Of a DNA stretch of 64,000 bases, positions 47,906 through 55,635 are shown one piece after another. The DNA lies in NCBI RefSeq assembly GCF_008642355.1, contig NZ_CP029193.1, forward strand, positions 6,038,001 to 6,102,000, read 5' to 3'. The notes beneath the pieces were generated by a model that was not told the origin of the DNA, did no database searches, and saw only the letters and a list, made by a program, of their open reading frames with translations. The first letter of the stretch is position 1, and every line of letters begins with the position of its first letter. The position numbers were made by a program, and so were the translations under genes. Source of the stretch: Streptomyces venezuelae. Its GTDB lineage: Bacteria; Actinomycetota; Actinomycetes; Streptomycetales; Streptomycetaceae.

Positions 47906-47933
47906 CGACCCCGCCACACAAGTGAGGGGGTCG
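47906..47933 (+). terminator. Possible weak terminator after esx pair
   Basis: Seven-base arms CGACCCC and GGGGTCG (47906-47912, 47927-47933) just after the second esx stop, with a 14-base loop. Short, but well placed before the convergent minus-strand gene. Confidence 0.4.
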
Positions 47934-47978
47934 CGGGCACACACAGCCCCGACCCCCACCCTCACACTTCACATACGG

Positions 47979-48296
47979 TCACCCGACGGCGTCGGCCCCG
48001 TCATCCGCCGGCAGCCCACCGTTCCGCGTCGTCGGCTCCAGATCGAACTCCCCGTCCCGCGCCCCGAGCACGAAAGCCCGCCACTCGGCCGCGGTGTACC
48101 GGAGCACGGTCCCTGTATCGAGCGACGACCGCATGGCAACGGCCCCCTCGGGCAGGTAAGCGATCTCGACGCGCTCCTCGGCCTCCTCCGTGCCGGGCGC
48201 GCTGTGCCACTCGATGCCGGAGATATCAAGCGCGTAGAGCTCGTCCTTCTCCCGCTCCTTACGCGCCCTGACGTCCTCATCCAGTCCCTCGCCCAT
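47979..48296 (-). CDS. DUF397 domain protein
   Basis: A 105-residue protein. After a charged N-terminal leader (EDVRARKEREKDELYALD) comes a DUF397 domain: EWHSAPG, VEIAYLPEGAVAMRSSLDTGTVLRYTAAEWRAFVLGARDGEFDL. In Streptomyces such small proteins are usually encoded next to an XRE-type regulator and act with it. None is encoded here, so this is an orphan copy. ATG 48296 is preferred over the upstream TTG 48317. It lies in the gap between the esx pair and the accessory module. Confidence 0.85.
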   Translation of the reverse strand: MGEGLDEDVRARKEREKDELYALDISGIEWHSAPGTEEAEERVEIAYLPEGAVAMRSSLDTGTVLRYTAAEWRAFVLGARDGEFDLEPTTRNGGLPADDGADAVG

Positions 48297-48568
48297 GCCG
48301 ACCCGGCCCCTTCCCAACGTACGAAACCACTGGTGACTCAGCCTACTTGGCGGGGTGGGGGGTGGGAGCGTAAGTCACCGGTTGGAGCGACGAAGCGTCG
48401 ACGTCCCTCTGTGCATGCCCCGAGGGGCAGTTCACCCGCCGTGTACGGCATCCCACTCATTCGGATACGGACGCGAGGCGACCCTCTCGACGACCGGACC
48501 CCCAACATCATCCAAGTTGCGACTCCGGAGGTAGAAGAACGGCGGTGGGGTCCCGGCAGCAACAGCGA

Positions 48569-49231
48569 TTACTTCAATCCGTCCTGGACCTTGGGAGGAT
48601 CAGGGAACTTGATGGGCTCGCTGCAGTTCATGCCAGCCGTGACCTCTCTGGCGGAGGCGATGAGGATTTTTGCCGCTGTGCGGCCGGTCAGCCCCACTCG
48701 ATCGACGATGGTTCCGCGCAGTGTCTTCGGCTTCGCTGACGCAGTCGATGAATCACTGATGCGGCAGTCTACGAGCAGCTCGAAGGCATCACCGCTTCTG
48801 AATACTGCGCCGATTCCTGGATCAGGTGTCTTGCTTGGGAAAGCTTCGGGCCACCATCCGAACTGGACCTCTAGTTCCGCCTCTCCCCCAGAGGCGCCAT
48901 CGACGAAACATGTCACCTTCGCGTCGCTCGAAGCGTCGACTTCTACTCCGAGATACTGGGAGGCCTCTTTAGTCATGCCGTATTTGACGCCGTCTGCCTG
49001 CACTCCGTCGCGCAAGGTGCCACCCCTGCGGCTGGACACTATTTCCTTATATGTCCGCTCATCGAAGACCTTGCCACCACAAGCTTGTTTCAGCGAGATG
49101 AGCTGTGTCTTGTGTGGCTTTTCCGGTGCGGAATTCCTGCCGCTACCGTTGTCGCTGCAGGCAGTTGCGCCTGTCAAGAGGAAGCAGAGCATAAAAACAG
49201 CGACTGGGTGGGGGAATGGAAATACTTTCAT
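48569..49231 (-). CDS. Putative lipoprotein of the type VII accessory module
   Basis: A 220-residue protein with an N-terminal hydrophobic signal (VAVFMLCFLLTGATACSDN) and a lipobox-like ATAC, so probably an exported lipoprotein with the Cys as first mature residue. Three further cysteines (QACGG, VTCFV, VDCRI, and late MNCSE) may form disulfides. No family recognised; the fold looks beta-rich. It starts three bases after the stop of the 758-residue WXG-like gene and shares its lower GC. An immunity or partner role toward that protein is inference from position. Confidence 0.75.
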   Translation of the reverse strand: MKVFPFPHPVAVFMLCFLLTGATACSDNGSGRNSAPEKPHKTQLISLKQACGGKVFDERTYKEIVSSRRGGTLRDGVQADGVKYGMTKEASQYLGVEVDASSDAKVTCFVDGASGGEAELEVQFGWWPEAFPSKTPDPGIGAVFRSGDAFELLVDCRISDSSTASAKPKTLRGTIVDRVGLTGRTAAKILIASAREVTAGMNCSEPIKFPDPPKVQDGLK

Positions 49232-49234
49232 AGG

Positions 49235-51511
49235 TTAATCCGCATCGGTCTGGTCCGTCTCGTTGTCACCCGCGTTGTACTTCAATTCAATATTTCTCCG
49301 CATATCCGTGTGCCAGTCGGTCCCCTCCACGTTCGGATGCGCCGCGACATATGCTTCCAGAGGGTCACCTGATCGTGCCCTGCCTGCGTTCACGAACTCG
49401 CTCTTGGTCATCACTTCCTTGTGGTCGAAGTCGGCCTCTTGCTTGGCCACCTCCCGGTCGATGGCGTTGCTCTGACTCGTTTCGATTGCGCCCCCAAGGC
49501 TTTCTACGAGGCTGGGCACTGCAAATGCCACCGCGGCGGACGTGGTGGGCCCACCAAAGGGTAGAACAGCTAGCCCAACTCCCAGGCCAACACCTTGACT
49601 TACTCCGAACTTCTTCCACTCGGCTGCCTCGGCAAGCTTCTGATTGGCTGCGTCTGTGGCCTCGCCGTAAACTTTATTGATCTCGCTCACGCGGGCTTGG
49701 TCCAGAATTCCATGCGTTTTGGCGCCGGTCTCGATTGCAGTTCCCAGTACCGCATCAGGCGCCTCATGGGCTTTGAGTGCGCTCACGGTGTACTCACGCT
49801 GCGCGGCGGAGAGAATTTCATAGTTCCCGGCATGTTGACCGACATTGGCCAAAAAGGCGGAAGCCGTCTCGTGCTTCAGCCCGATGTGCTTGCCTGAATC
49901 GTCATGATTGAACGCCTTATCGCGCAGACTCTGCCCGTCTTCACCCTGCGTAAAGTTTGATACGGCCCAGTTGAGATCGTCCATGTAACCAGCTCCCATT
50001 TTGGCGAGGCTGTTACCGAGGCCGGTTTTATTTTCCAGGAAGTTTTGGTCCTGTGCAACGGTGTGGACGACCTGCGACATGATATTGGCAGTGGTTTCGT
50101 CTCGGTGGAGACCCAGATCCGGGCGGTCGTAGGGTGCCCCCAGCGTTGCCGCCTCCAGCGCATGACCGAGTTCGTCATACCCAAAACCGCGCTTATTCTG
50201 AGCGAGTGGGTTCCCATCCGGCCATTCGCGGTCCTTGAGCATATATTTGAGGTCTGCGTCGAGCTTGTCGTGATCTTCCCAACCTTTGGAGTAGAACCTC
50301 TCCTTCGCAGCCTCCGGGTTATGTCCGAGCGCTTCCATGTAGCCAGCCATAGGATCCAGTCCATGGTCGGTTCCAGAACCGAAGTTCAGGAAAACGTCAT
50401 GGTTCCATAGATCTGTCGGCTTCTCCTTGCTGTCCTTCTCAAAAGAAATCAGCTTGTCGCCGTACTTGTCGAGGAAGCCCTTATCGTATTCACCATGGCG
50501 CATCAAGCTGCTCATTACCTGAAAACCTCGAGGTCCCTCGGTGGTCGACGAGGTGCTCATATCGAGATATGTGACAGGCTTGTGGCCAAGCTCGATCATG
50601 TCCTTTTTCCATCGACCCATGGCATCGCTATCCGAGTGTGAGGCGGTGGCCAAAGTGTAGCCAAGGGACTTCTGAATCTGAGCGGAGATCTTGGTCTGAT
50701 CGTCGCCAAACTGTTTCCGGTCGGCAATCCGGGTCCACAGTTCCAGAGTTCCTTTGGCGCCGGTGCGGGTTGCAAATTTCTCTGCGAAATAGGGATCACC
50801 CTCGTGGTGAGCGAAGATCGCATTGACCCTCTTCAGGGTGGCCGTGTCCAGAGAGTCGTGCGCGCCGGCGAGCGCGAGTTCACTCTTCGCGCCGGTGAGT
50901 TCCTCGAGTTCCTTGAGGTCGCGCAGAACCTTTTCGCGCCCCTTCTTGGCGTCGGCGATGCTGTGGTACGCGTTGGAGTCGAACCCCTTCTTGCGCCCAT
51001 TGTGGTCTTGATTGAGCACCCACGCCAAGGCCTCATCGGCCTCTTGAGCGGCATTGATGTGTGTCTGAATATTACCTCGGTAAGCTTGGATGGTTTCCCG
51101 ATAGCTCTTATTGAGCATTCCCAGCTGGTCCGGTGGGAAATCCTTCGGCGGGTCCATATAGACTTCACCGTCGGGCCGAATCGACAGATACTCGTCTTTG
51201 TCGATATCTCGCTTGATCGTGCGCAGCCGCGTTTGCGCATGGGTGAAAACCTCATACGCATCGTCGAATAGCTTGTGTACGTCCTGGGCCTCGTCGGCGG
51301 CGTGATCGATCTGCCGTTCCACGTACTTGAGCTTCTCCACGGCGGCTGCTGCGGCTTCGCCATCCCAGTCAGATCCTTGCAGGCCTTTTTCTACCGTATT
51401 GCTGTACTGTGTGCTGATCTTCCTGAACTTTTCAGGAAGCTTGCTCCACTTGGCAACGGCCTGGGAAAGTTCGGAGAAGTTCGCGTGTAGCAGCGTTTCA
51501 TAGTCCAGCAT
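49235..51511 (-). CDS. Large WXG-like type VII substrate candidate
   Basis: A 758-residue protein. The first ~110 residues are helical with WDG at 49-51, resembling a WXG100 hairpin (LQGSDWDGEAAAAAVEKL). A long helical middle follows (RTIKRDIDKDEYL, NIQTHINAAQEADEALAWVL). A conserved-looking core has FLDKYGDKLISFEK and DPMAGYMEALGHNPEAAKERF, reminiscent of the actinobacterial DUF6571 family; that name is from memory and uncertain. Near the C-terminus is a Gly-rich hydrophobic segment (GVGLGVGLAVLPFGGPTTSAAVAF). No classical signal peptide or recognisable toxin domain. Codon use is clearly less GC-biased than in the esx genes. Confidence 0.78.
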   Translation of the reverse strand: MLDYETLLHANFSELSQAVAKWSKLPEKFRKISTQYSNTVEKGLQGSDWDGEAAAAAVEKLKYVERQIDHAADEAQDVHKLFDDAYEVFTHAQTRLRTIKRDIDKDEYLSIRPDGEVYMDPPKDFPPDQLGMLNKSYRETIQAYRGNIQTHINAAQEADEALAWVLNQDHNGRKKGFDSNAYHSIADAKKGREKVLRDLKELEELTGAKSELALAGAHDSLDTATLKRVNAIFAHHEGDPYFAEKFATRTGAKGTLELWTRIADRKQFGDDQTKISAQIQKSLGYTLATASHSDSDAMGRWKKDMIELGHKPVTYLDMSTSSTTEGPRGFQVMSSLMRHGEYDKGFLDKYGDKLISFEKDSKEKPTDLWNHDVFLNFGSGTDHGLDPMAGYMEALGHNPEAAKERFYSKGWEDHDKLDADLKYMLKDREWPDGNPLAQNKRGFGYDELGHALEAATLGAPYDRPDLGLHRDETTANIMSQVVHTVAQDQNFLENKTGLGNSLAKMGAGYMDDLNWAVSNFTQGEDGQSLRDKAFNHDDSGKHIGLKHETASAFLANVGQHAGNYEILSAAQREYTVSALKAHEAPDAVLGTAIETGAKTHGILDQARVSEINKVYGEATDAANQKLAEAAEWKKFGVSQGVGLGVGLAVLPFGGPTTSAAVAFAVPSLVESLGGAIETSQSNAIDREVAKQEADFDHKEVMTKSEFVNAGRARSGDPLEAYVAAHPNVEGTDWHTDMRRNIELKYNAGDNETDQTDAD

Positions 51512-51531
51512 GCGGCCCTTTTTCTTCCCGC

Positions 51532-51954
51532 TTACTTGAGATCCTGACCTTGATGCTCATTCCTGGCTCGATCTCTTTCCTTCTTCTCCCGTTCCGTGAA
51601 GGTTTGAGCGCTCCTGCGAAGTGCTCCAGCCACATCGTTCTGGACAAGCTTTTCGACGTACGCCATTTGGCTTTTCCATCTATCGATAAAGTTCGCGAAC
51701 GCCGGACCAGATTCAAATCCCTTTAGGCTGGGGCCGACCTGGGCTGTCTCGGTCATGGCCGCGTTATCCGCCTTGAGGAAGTCCTCACGAACGATGTCGG
51801 CTTTATCTGCTCGTTGATTGAGAACGCTGGAAGTGACCTTGAGCCCCCGGCCTAGTCCGCGATTGCCGCTCCCGTCGTCCACGGCGTTGAGCCGCATCCT
51901 TGTCTCGGACACAGCTGTGGATCGGGCTGTAGCCCACTCTTCTTCGAACGACAT
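51532..51954 (-). CDS. Small helical partner protein of the accessory module
   Basis: A 140-residue, highly charged, probably all-helical protein without signal peptide. It resembles ESX-associated helper proteins in general pattern: a polar N-terminus (SFEEEWATARSTAVSETRMRL), a middle with FESGPAFANFIDRWKSQMAYVEKLV, and a basic tail. No family assigned. It lies between the second mycosin (32 bases upstream) and the 758-residue protein (20 bases downstream). I infer it is a cognate partner or chaperone of the large protein. Confidence 0.72.
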   Translation of the reverse strand: MSFEEEWATARSTAVSETRMRLNAVDDGSGNRGLGRGLKVTSSVLNQRADKADIVREDFLKADNAAMTETAQVGPSLKGFESGPAFANFIDRWKSQMAYVEKLVQNDVAGALRRSAQTFTEREKKERDRARNEHQGQDLK

Positions 51955-51986
51955 GGCTCTCTCGTGAGGGTGAGAAATGGCAACGG

Positions 51987-53348
51987 TCAGTGAGGTCGAT
52001 GCATCTGATCTGGGCCCGACGGTGGACCGTAGGGTGGAGAGGAGTGAGAGTCCGGCCCCGCGGGCTGCGACGGAGCGGTGGTGAAAGAATCGCGCTGTGT
52101 GGAGTCACGTTGTCGTGAGCGGACGCGAGCAACGATGACCGCGGTTCCGGCGAGCATGGCGGCGCCGAGACCCATAGAGATCCAGAGAGCGCTGTTGTCG
52201 TCGTCTTTCGCCGGCGCTGGCGCAGCCAACTCGTTCTCCTGAATGCTCTCTGGGGCACCGCTGGTCTCAGACACCTTGGGCGCGGGTGACTTGACCGCCG
52301 CTGCCAGGTCCGGCAACGGGTACTTGTCGGCCGGCCCGGGATCACCCGGGTTCTTGAGTGCGACACGAGGTCGCACCGCCCCATATCCGACCGAGTCGTC
52401 CCGGCTCCACCCCTCGTCGTTGCCCTGCATCGTGTTGATCATGACCCGCAGGACCTGGTTGTTCGTCCAGTCGGGGTGCTTGGACCAGATGAGGGCGGCG
52501 GAGGCGGAGGCGAGGGCCGTACTCGCGCTGGTCCCGCTACCGCTGCATACCTTGGTGCCGCCGGTGCACGCGTTCCAGATGTCGTCCCCGGGCGCCACCA
52601 TGTCGACCTGCGGGCCCCATTGCGATTCCTTGGTCCGCTTGATCTTGCGGTCGATCGCGCCGACTCCGACCACGCCAGGAGTCGCCGCCGGGTACATCAG
52701 TGGGTTGCCCTTGGCGGCGTCATTGCCGACCCCGGCAAAGATCAGCTTCCCTTTGCTGAGCGCGTACTTGACCGCAGCCGTCAGTTCGGGAGTGTCCACA
52801 TTCTTGAAGCCACGATGGTTGGCTGCCGCCATGGAAATGTTCAGGATCTGAGCCCGTGAATCTGCGGCGTAGCGAATGGCCTTCGCCATGTCACGGGAGT
52901 AGCCCGACAGTTGTGCCCCCTGCCGGGAGCGCTCGGACCCGTAGGACATCCTGATGGGCAAGATCTTGGAGTCCGGAGCCAGGCCGAATGAGCCCGCCCT
53001 CCCGCCTCGAGCGCCTGTTCCCGCGATGAGGGCCGCTGTGCCAGTGCCGTGGTTGGCATCGTCCGTGTGCTCGTCTCCCGCAAGGCTGGAGAAGTCCCTC
53101 CCGTCCAACACCTGACCACGCAGGTCGGCGATCGTTCCATCGACTCCGGAGTCGATGACTGCGACGGTGATCCCACGACCGGTGCTGGTCTCCCACATCT
53201 CATCGGCCCGCATGGCGTCAAGGTGCCACTGGCGGGAACGAACACTGTCGGCGTGCGCAGGCGTCGCCGCGACGCTCGTCAAGAGGAATCCCAGTGCCGC
53301 TGACAGAGCGACCTTGGAGAGGACGATGCTCTTCCGACTGATGGGCAT
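51987..53348 (-). CDS. Second mycosin-like subtilase of the locus
   Basis: A 453-residue S8 protease. A signal peptide (about 1-33, ending AHA) precedes the triad Asp66 (AVIDSGVD), His100 (NHGTGTAALIAG) and the serine in SGSGTSASTALASA; the oxyanion Asn is in GVGNDA. A Pro/Ala linker leads to a membrane helix (LWISMGLGAAMLAGTAVIVA) and a basic, polar cytoplasmic tail of about 50 residues, longer than in the first mycosin. It lies 17 bases after the Pro-rich WXG-like gene within the eccC operon. Confidence 0.9.
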   Translation of the reverse strand: MPISRKSIVLSKVALSAALGFLLTSVAATPAHADSVRSRQWHLDAMRADEMWETSTGRGITVAVIDSGVDGTIADLRGQVLDGRDFSSLAGDEHTDDANHGTGTAALIAGTGARGGRAGSFGLAPDSKILPIRMSYGSERSRQGAQLSGYSRDMAKAIRYAADSRAQILNISMAAANHRGFKNVDTPELTAAVKYALSKGKLIFAGVGNDAAKGNPLMYPAATPGVVGVGAIDRKIKRTKESQWGPQVDMVAPGDDIWNACTGGTKVCSGSGTSASTALASASAALIWSKHPDWTNNQVLRVMINTMQGNDEGWSRDDSVGYGAVRPRVALKNPGDPGPADKYPLPDLAAAVKSPAPKVSETSGAPESIQENELAAPAPAKDDDNSALWISMGLGAAMLAGTAVIVARVRSRQRDSTQRDSFTTAPSQPAGPDSHSSPPYGPPSGPDQMHRPH

Positions 53349-53365
53349 CTGCGTTCCTTGTCAGG

Positions 53366-54970
53366 TCACTCGACGACTGGCGGGACGATACGACGTCGGT
53401 TGGGTTGCCAGGTCTCTTCCTCTTCGGCGAGGTAGTTCGGCCTGTCGCGCCGATCCTCGTCGCGAGAGGAATTACTGCGGGTGTTGGAGGGCACCGGAGC
53501 CGGGCGTCCCGCCGCGGCCGGGCGGGACGGCTCACCTGAGGTGGATCCTCGTACGAGCCCCGTACCCCCCGGAGTGAAGGGACGCCCGCCCACCCGGCCA
53601 GGCTGAGAAAGCTGCCGACCGACCGTACCGCCCGGCTCTCCCGTGAGGCGTCGACCTCCGACAGGGCCCGTACGGGCGGGGCCCGTCCCACCGGCCCCGA
53701 GTCCGGCCCCCGTACCCATGCCCATGGACGGACGACCCTGCATGTGGTCACCGCCGAACACGTTGCTGCGAGGGATCCCGGGCGTCGGGCGCCCTGCGTT
53801 GGGCGGGACCGGACGGCCGCCGATGACGCCGGGATCCCGGGGGAGGCGGTTGCCCAGGCCGTTGGTGGGACCTGTCAGGCCTGGAACGGCCGGTGGCCGC
53901 ACTCCTGGAGTGGGACGGTTCGGCAGTGGCGCGCTGGGCCCCGGGTTGCTCGGGCTCGGATTGAACGGAGGCGGTGCGGTGCCCGGGGCGGGGGGAGTCG
54001 TGCCTTCAGGACGGCCGGTGGGAGGGACAGAAGACGGCGGGCCATCCGGAACGTGCGGGGCCTGGGGGAGCGTCACGCGGTCAATCCCCATGGCGGCGGG
54101 CTCAGGGGAGGGCGGAGGAGCAGTTGGCGGCGTGGATACGGGATTGTTCTCGGGAATGCCGCCAGGGACCGGATGACGGCCGACTGGAGCGGGACCGCCG
54201 CCGACCGGACCGGGACCTCCGCCGGAAGCGGGGCCGTCTCCGCCGGGGCCTCCTCCGGCGATGGAGGGCCCGGAAGCCGCAGCACCGCCGGAATGAGCGC
54301 TTCCCGAGCCCGGTACTGTTTCGTAGTTCTGGGGCCGCACCCACTCACCGGGATTCTCCGCATGGCTCGCCGGCGGGGCGAACGTAGGCGGCGTCACCCC
54401 ATTCACCTGCTGCGCGGACTGCTGATACGTCTGTGCCAACTTCCGCATCCGCTGAACCGCCTCAGCGTGCGCCGCCTCGATCCGCTTCTGTGCCGCCGCC
54501 GCGTCCGCTTTGGAGTCGCGGGTGACTTTAGCGGCGTCGGGATCGTTATGGGCCTTCCGGGCGGCGTCCACGCTCTTGTTGGCGGCGCGCAGGTCCGCCT
54601 TGGCCTGCGTCGTGTCCGAAGCCGGCGGCATCGACGCCTTCGCCTCGGCGATCGCCTCGGCCACCACACCCATCCAGCGCGACGCGACCTCGCTGTACTG
54701 CCCGAGGTACAGCGTGGCGCTCGCCGACTGCGTGCCCCACGTGCGGAAGGCGTCGCCGCCCTCGCCCTGCCAGTGCAGGCCCTTCGTGTAGGTCATGAGG
54801 TCGTCGCCGATCTTGGTGATCGTCGACGCGGCCTTGCCCAGCTTCCCGGCGAGCTGGGAAGCGCCCTCCGGACTGGCGGACTCCACCAGCGCGAGCAGCT
54901 GCTCGTGCGTCATGGACTCGAAGTCCGTGTGCGCGAGCTTCGGCGTGCCGCCCTTGGATCCTTCAGCCAT
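53366..54970 (-). CDS. WXG-like protein with long Pro/Gly-rich tail
   Basis: A 534-residue protein. The first ~190 residues are helical with WQG at 67-69 (LHWQGEGGDAFRTWG), then a coiled segment (DLRAANKSVDAARKAHN, EAVQRMRKLAQTYQQSAQQV). The rest is a low-complexity Pro/Gly tail with GGGPGPVGGGPAP-like runs and RPTPGIPRSNVFGGD. It recalls PPE/Esp-type substrates of ESX systems in layout, not in sequence. No signal peptide. Probably exported by or associated with the secretion machine. Second-mycosin gene follows closely. Confidence 0.82.
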   Translation of the reverse strand: MAEGSKGGTPKLAHTDFESMTHEQLLALVESASPEGASQLAGKLGKAASTITKIGDDLMTYTKGLHWQGEGGDAFRTWGTQSASATLYLGQYSEVASRWMGVVAEAIAEAKASMPPASDTTQAKADLRAANKSVDAARKAHNDPDAAKVTRDSKADAAAAQKRIEAAHAEAVQRMRKLAQTYQQSAQQVNGVTPPTFAPPASHAENPGEWVRPQNYETVPGSGSAHSGGAAASGPSIAGGGPGGDGPASGGGPGPVGGGPAPVGRHPVPGGIPENNPVSTPPTAPPPSPEPAAMGIDRVTLPQAPHVPDGPPSSVPPTGRPEGTTPPAPGTAPPPFNPSPSNPGPSAPLPNRPTPGVRPPAVPGLTGPTNGLGNRLPRDPGVIGGRPVPPNAGRPTPGIPRSNVFGGDHMQGRPSMGMGTGAGLGAGGTGPARTGPVGGRRLTGEPGGTVGRQLSQPGRVGGRPFTPGGTGLVRGSTSGEPSRPAAAGRPAPVPSNTRSNSSRDEDRRDRPNYLAEEEETWQPNRRRIVPPVVE

Positions 54971-54971
54971 T

Positions 54972-55060
54972 GCTTTGTACCCCCGTTCCCCGTCCTCGTT
55001 CTCGTCCCCGTCTCAGCGCTCGACCTGGTCCTGGTCCTGGTCCTCGTCCCCGTACGGTCA
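54972..55060. repeat. Simple repeat tract in the gap before the Pro-rich WXG-like gene
   Basis: CGTCCTCGTTCTCGTCCCCGTC-like and CTGGTCCTGG-like imperfect six-base repeats fill the 90 bases between the two genes; on the coding strand this is a purine-rich GGACCA/GGACGAG tract. It may mimic ribosome-binding sequence and is prone to slippage. Confidence 0.65.
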
Positions 55061-55579
55061 TCAAAGCGCCGTGTCCTTCTCCGTCGCCTTCGGACCGGAA
55101 CCATCAGAGCCGGAGCCCGAGCCGCCCGGCCCCCGCACATACGGATCCCGATCCGGTTCGTAGTACTTCTCCGCCTCCGCGTTGATCGCCTTCATCCGCG
55201 CCCGAATATCGTCCTCAAGGTTGTCGTAGCCCACCCGCGACGCATGGACCGCGAGCCCCAGCCCCTCGATCTGGGCGCCCAACGCCTTCGAGAGCTTCTC
55301 CAGCTCGTCGTGCACGACGGCGTACGAGTCGTAGAGGAACTGTGCCTCTTTGAAGTCCGCCGAACCGAGCTGCCCCCGCGACAGCCGGTCGGCTCCGACT
55401 CTGCCCGGCGCCGCCTCGGAACCCTCGAGCTCGGTGAGCAGGTCGTCGACGCGCTTTTTGAAGCCCTTCATCGCACTGGCCTGGATGTCCAGCGCCATTT
55501 GCGGGTTTACGCCGTAAAGGGTGTCGAAGGACTTGCCCGTATCCGGCGTCCCGCCGCCGCCCCCGCTCGAACTCCCCAC
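55061..55579 (-). CDS. Small helical protein of the eccC operon, function unknown
   Basis: About 172 residues. A Gly/Ser-rich N-terminus precedes an all-helical part (VNPQMALDIQASAMKGFKKRVDDLLTELEG, AQFLYDSYAVVHDELEKLSKALGAQIEGL), and a short acidic Gly-rich tail ends the protein. The pattern fits an ESX-associated helper or EspC-like substrate; no family assigned. GTG 55579 is chosen because GGGGAGG lies five bases upstream; TTG 55609 lacks a good site. It lies between eccC and the WXG-like gene, whose product may be its partner. Confidence 0.72.
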   Translation of the reverse strand: MGSSSGGGGGTPDTGKSFDTLYGVNPQMALDIQASAMKGFKKRVDDLLTELEGSEAAPGRVGADRLSRGQLGSADFKEAQFLYDSYAVVHDELEKLSKALGAQIEGLGLAVHASRVGYDNLEDDIRARMKAINAEAEKYYEPDRDPYVRGPGGSGSGSDGSGPKATEKDTAL

Positions 55580-55635
55580 GCCTGCCTCCCCGTTGAGCCG
55601 TGTACTCAAGTCCAGTCATGTAACCAGCACGCACT

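Noticed and set aside
48297..48568. Attachment site or insertion boundary flanking the lower-GC cassette
   Set aside because: I looked for direct repeats, a tRNA remnant or transposase pieces on either side and found none; the cassette may have arrived by homologous recombination in flanking genes.
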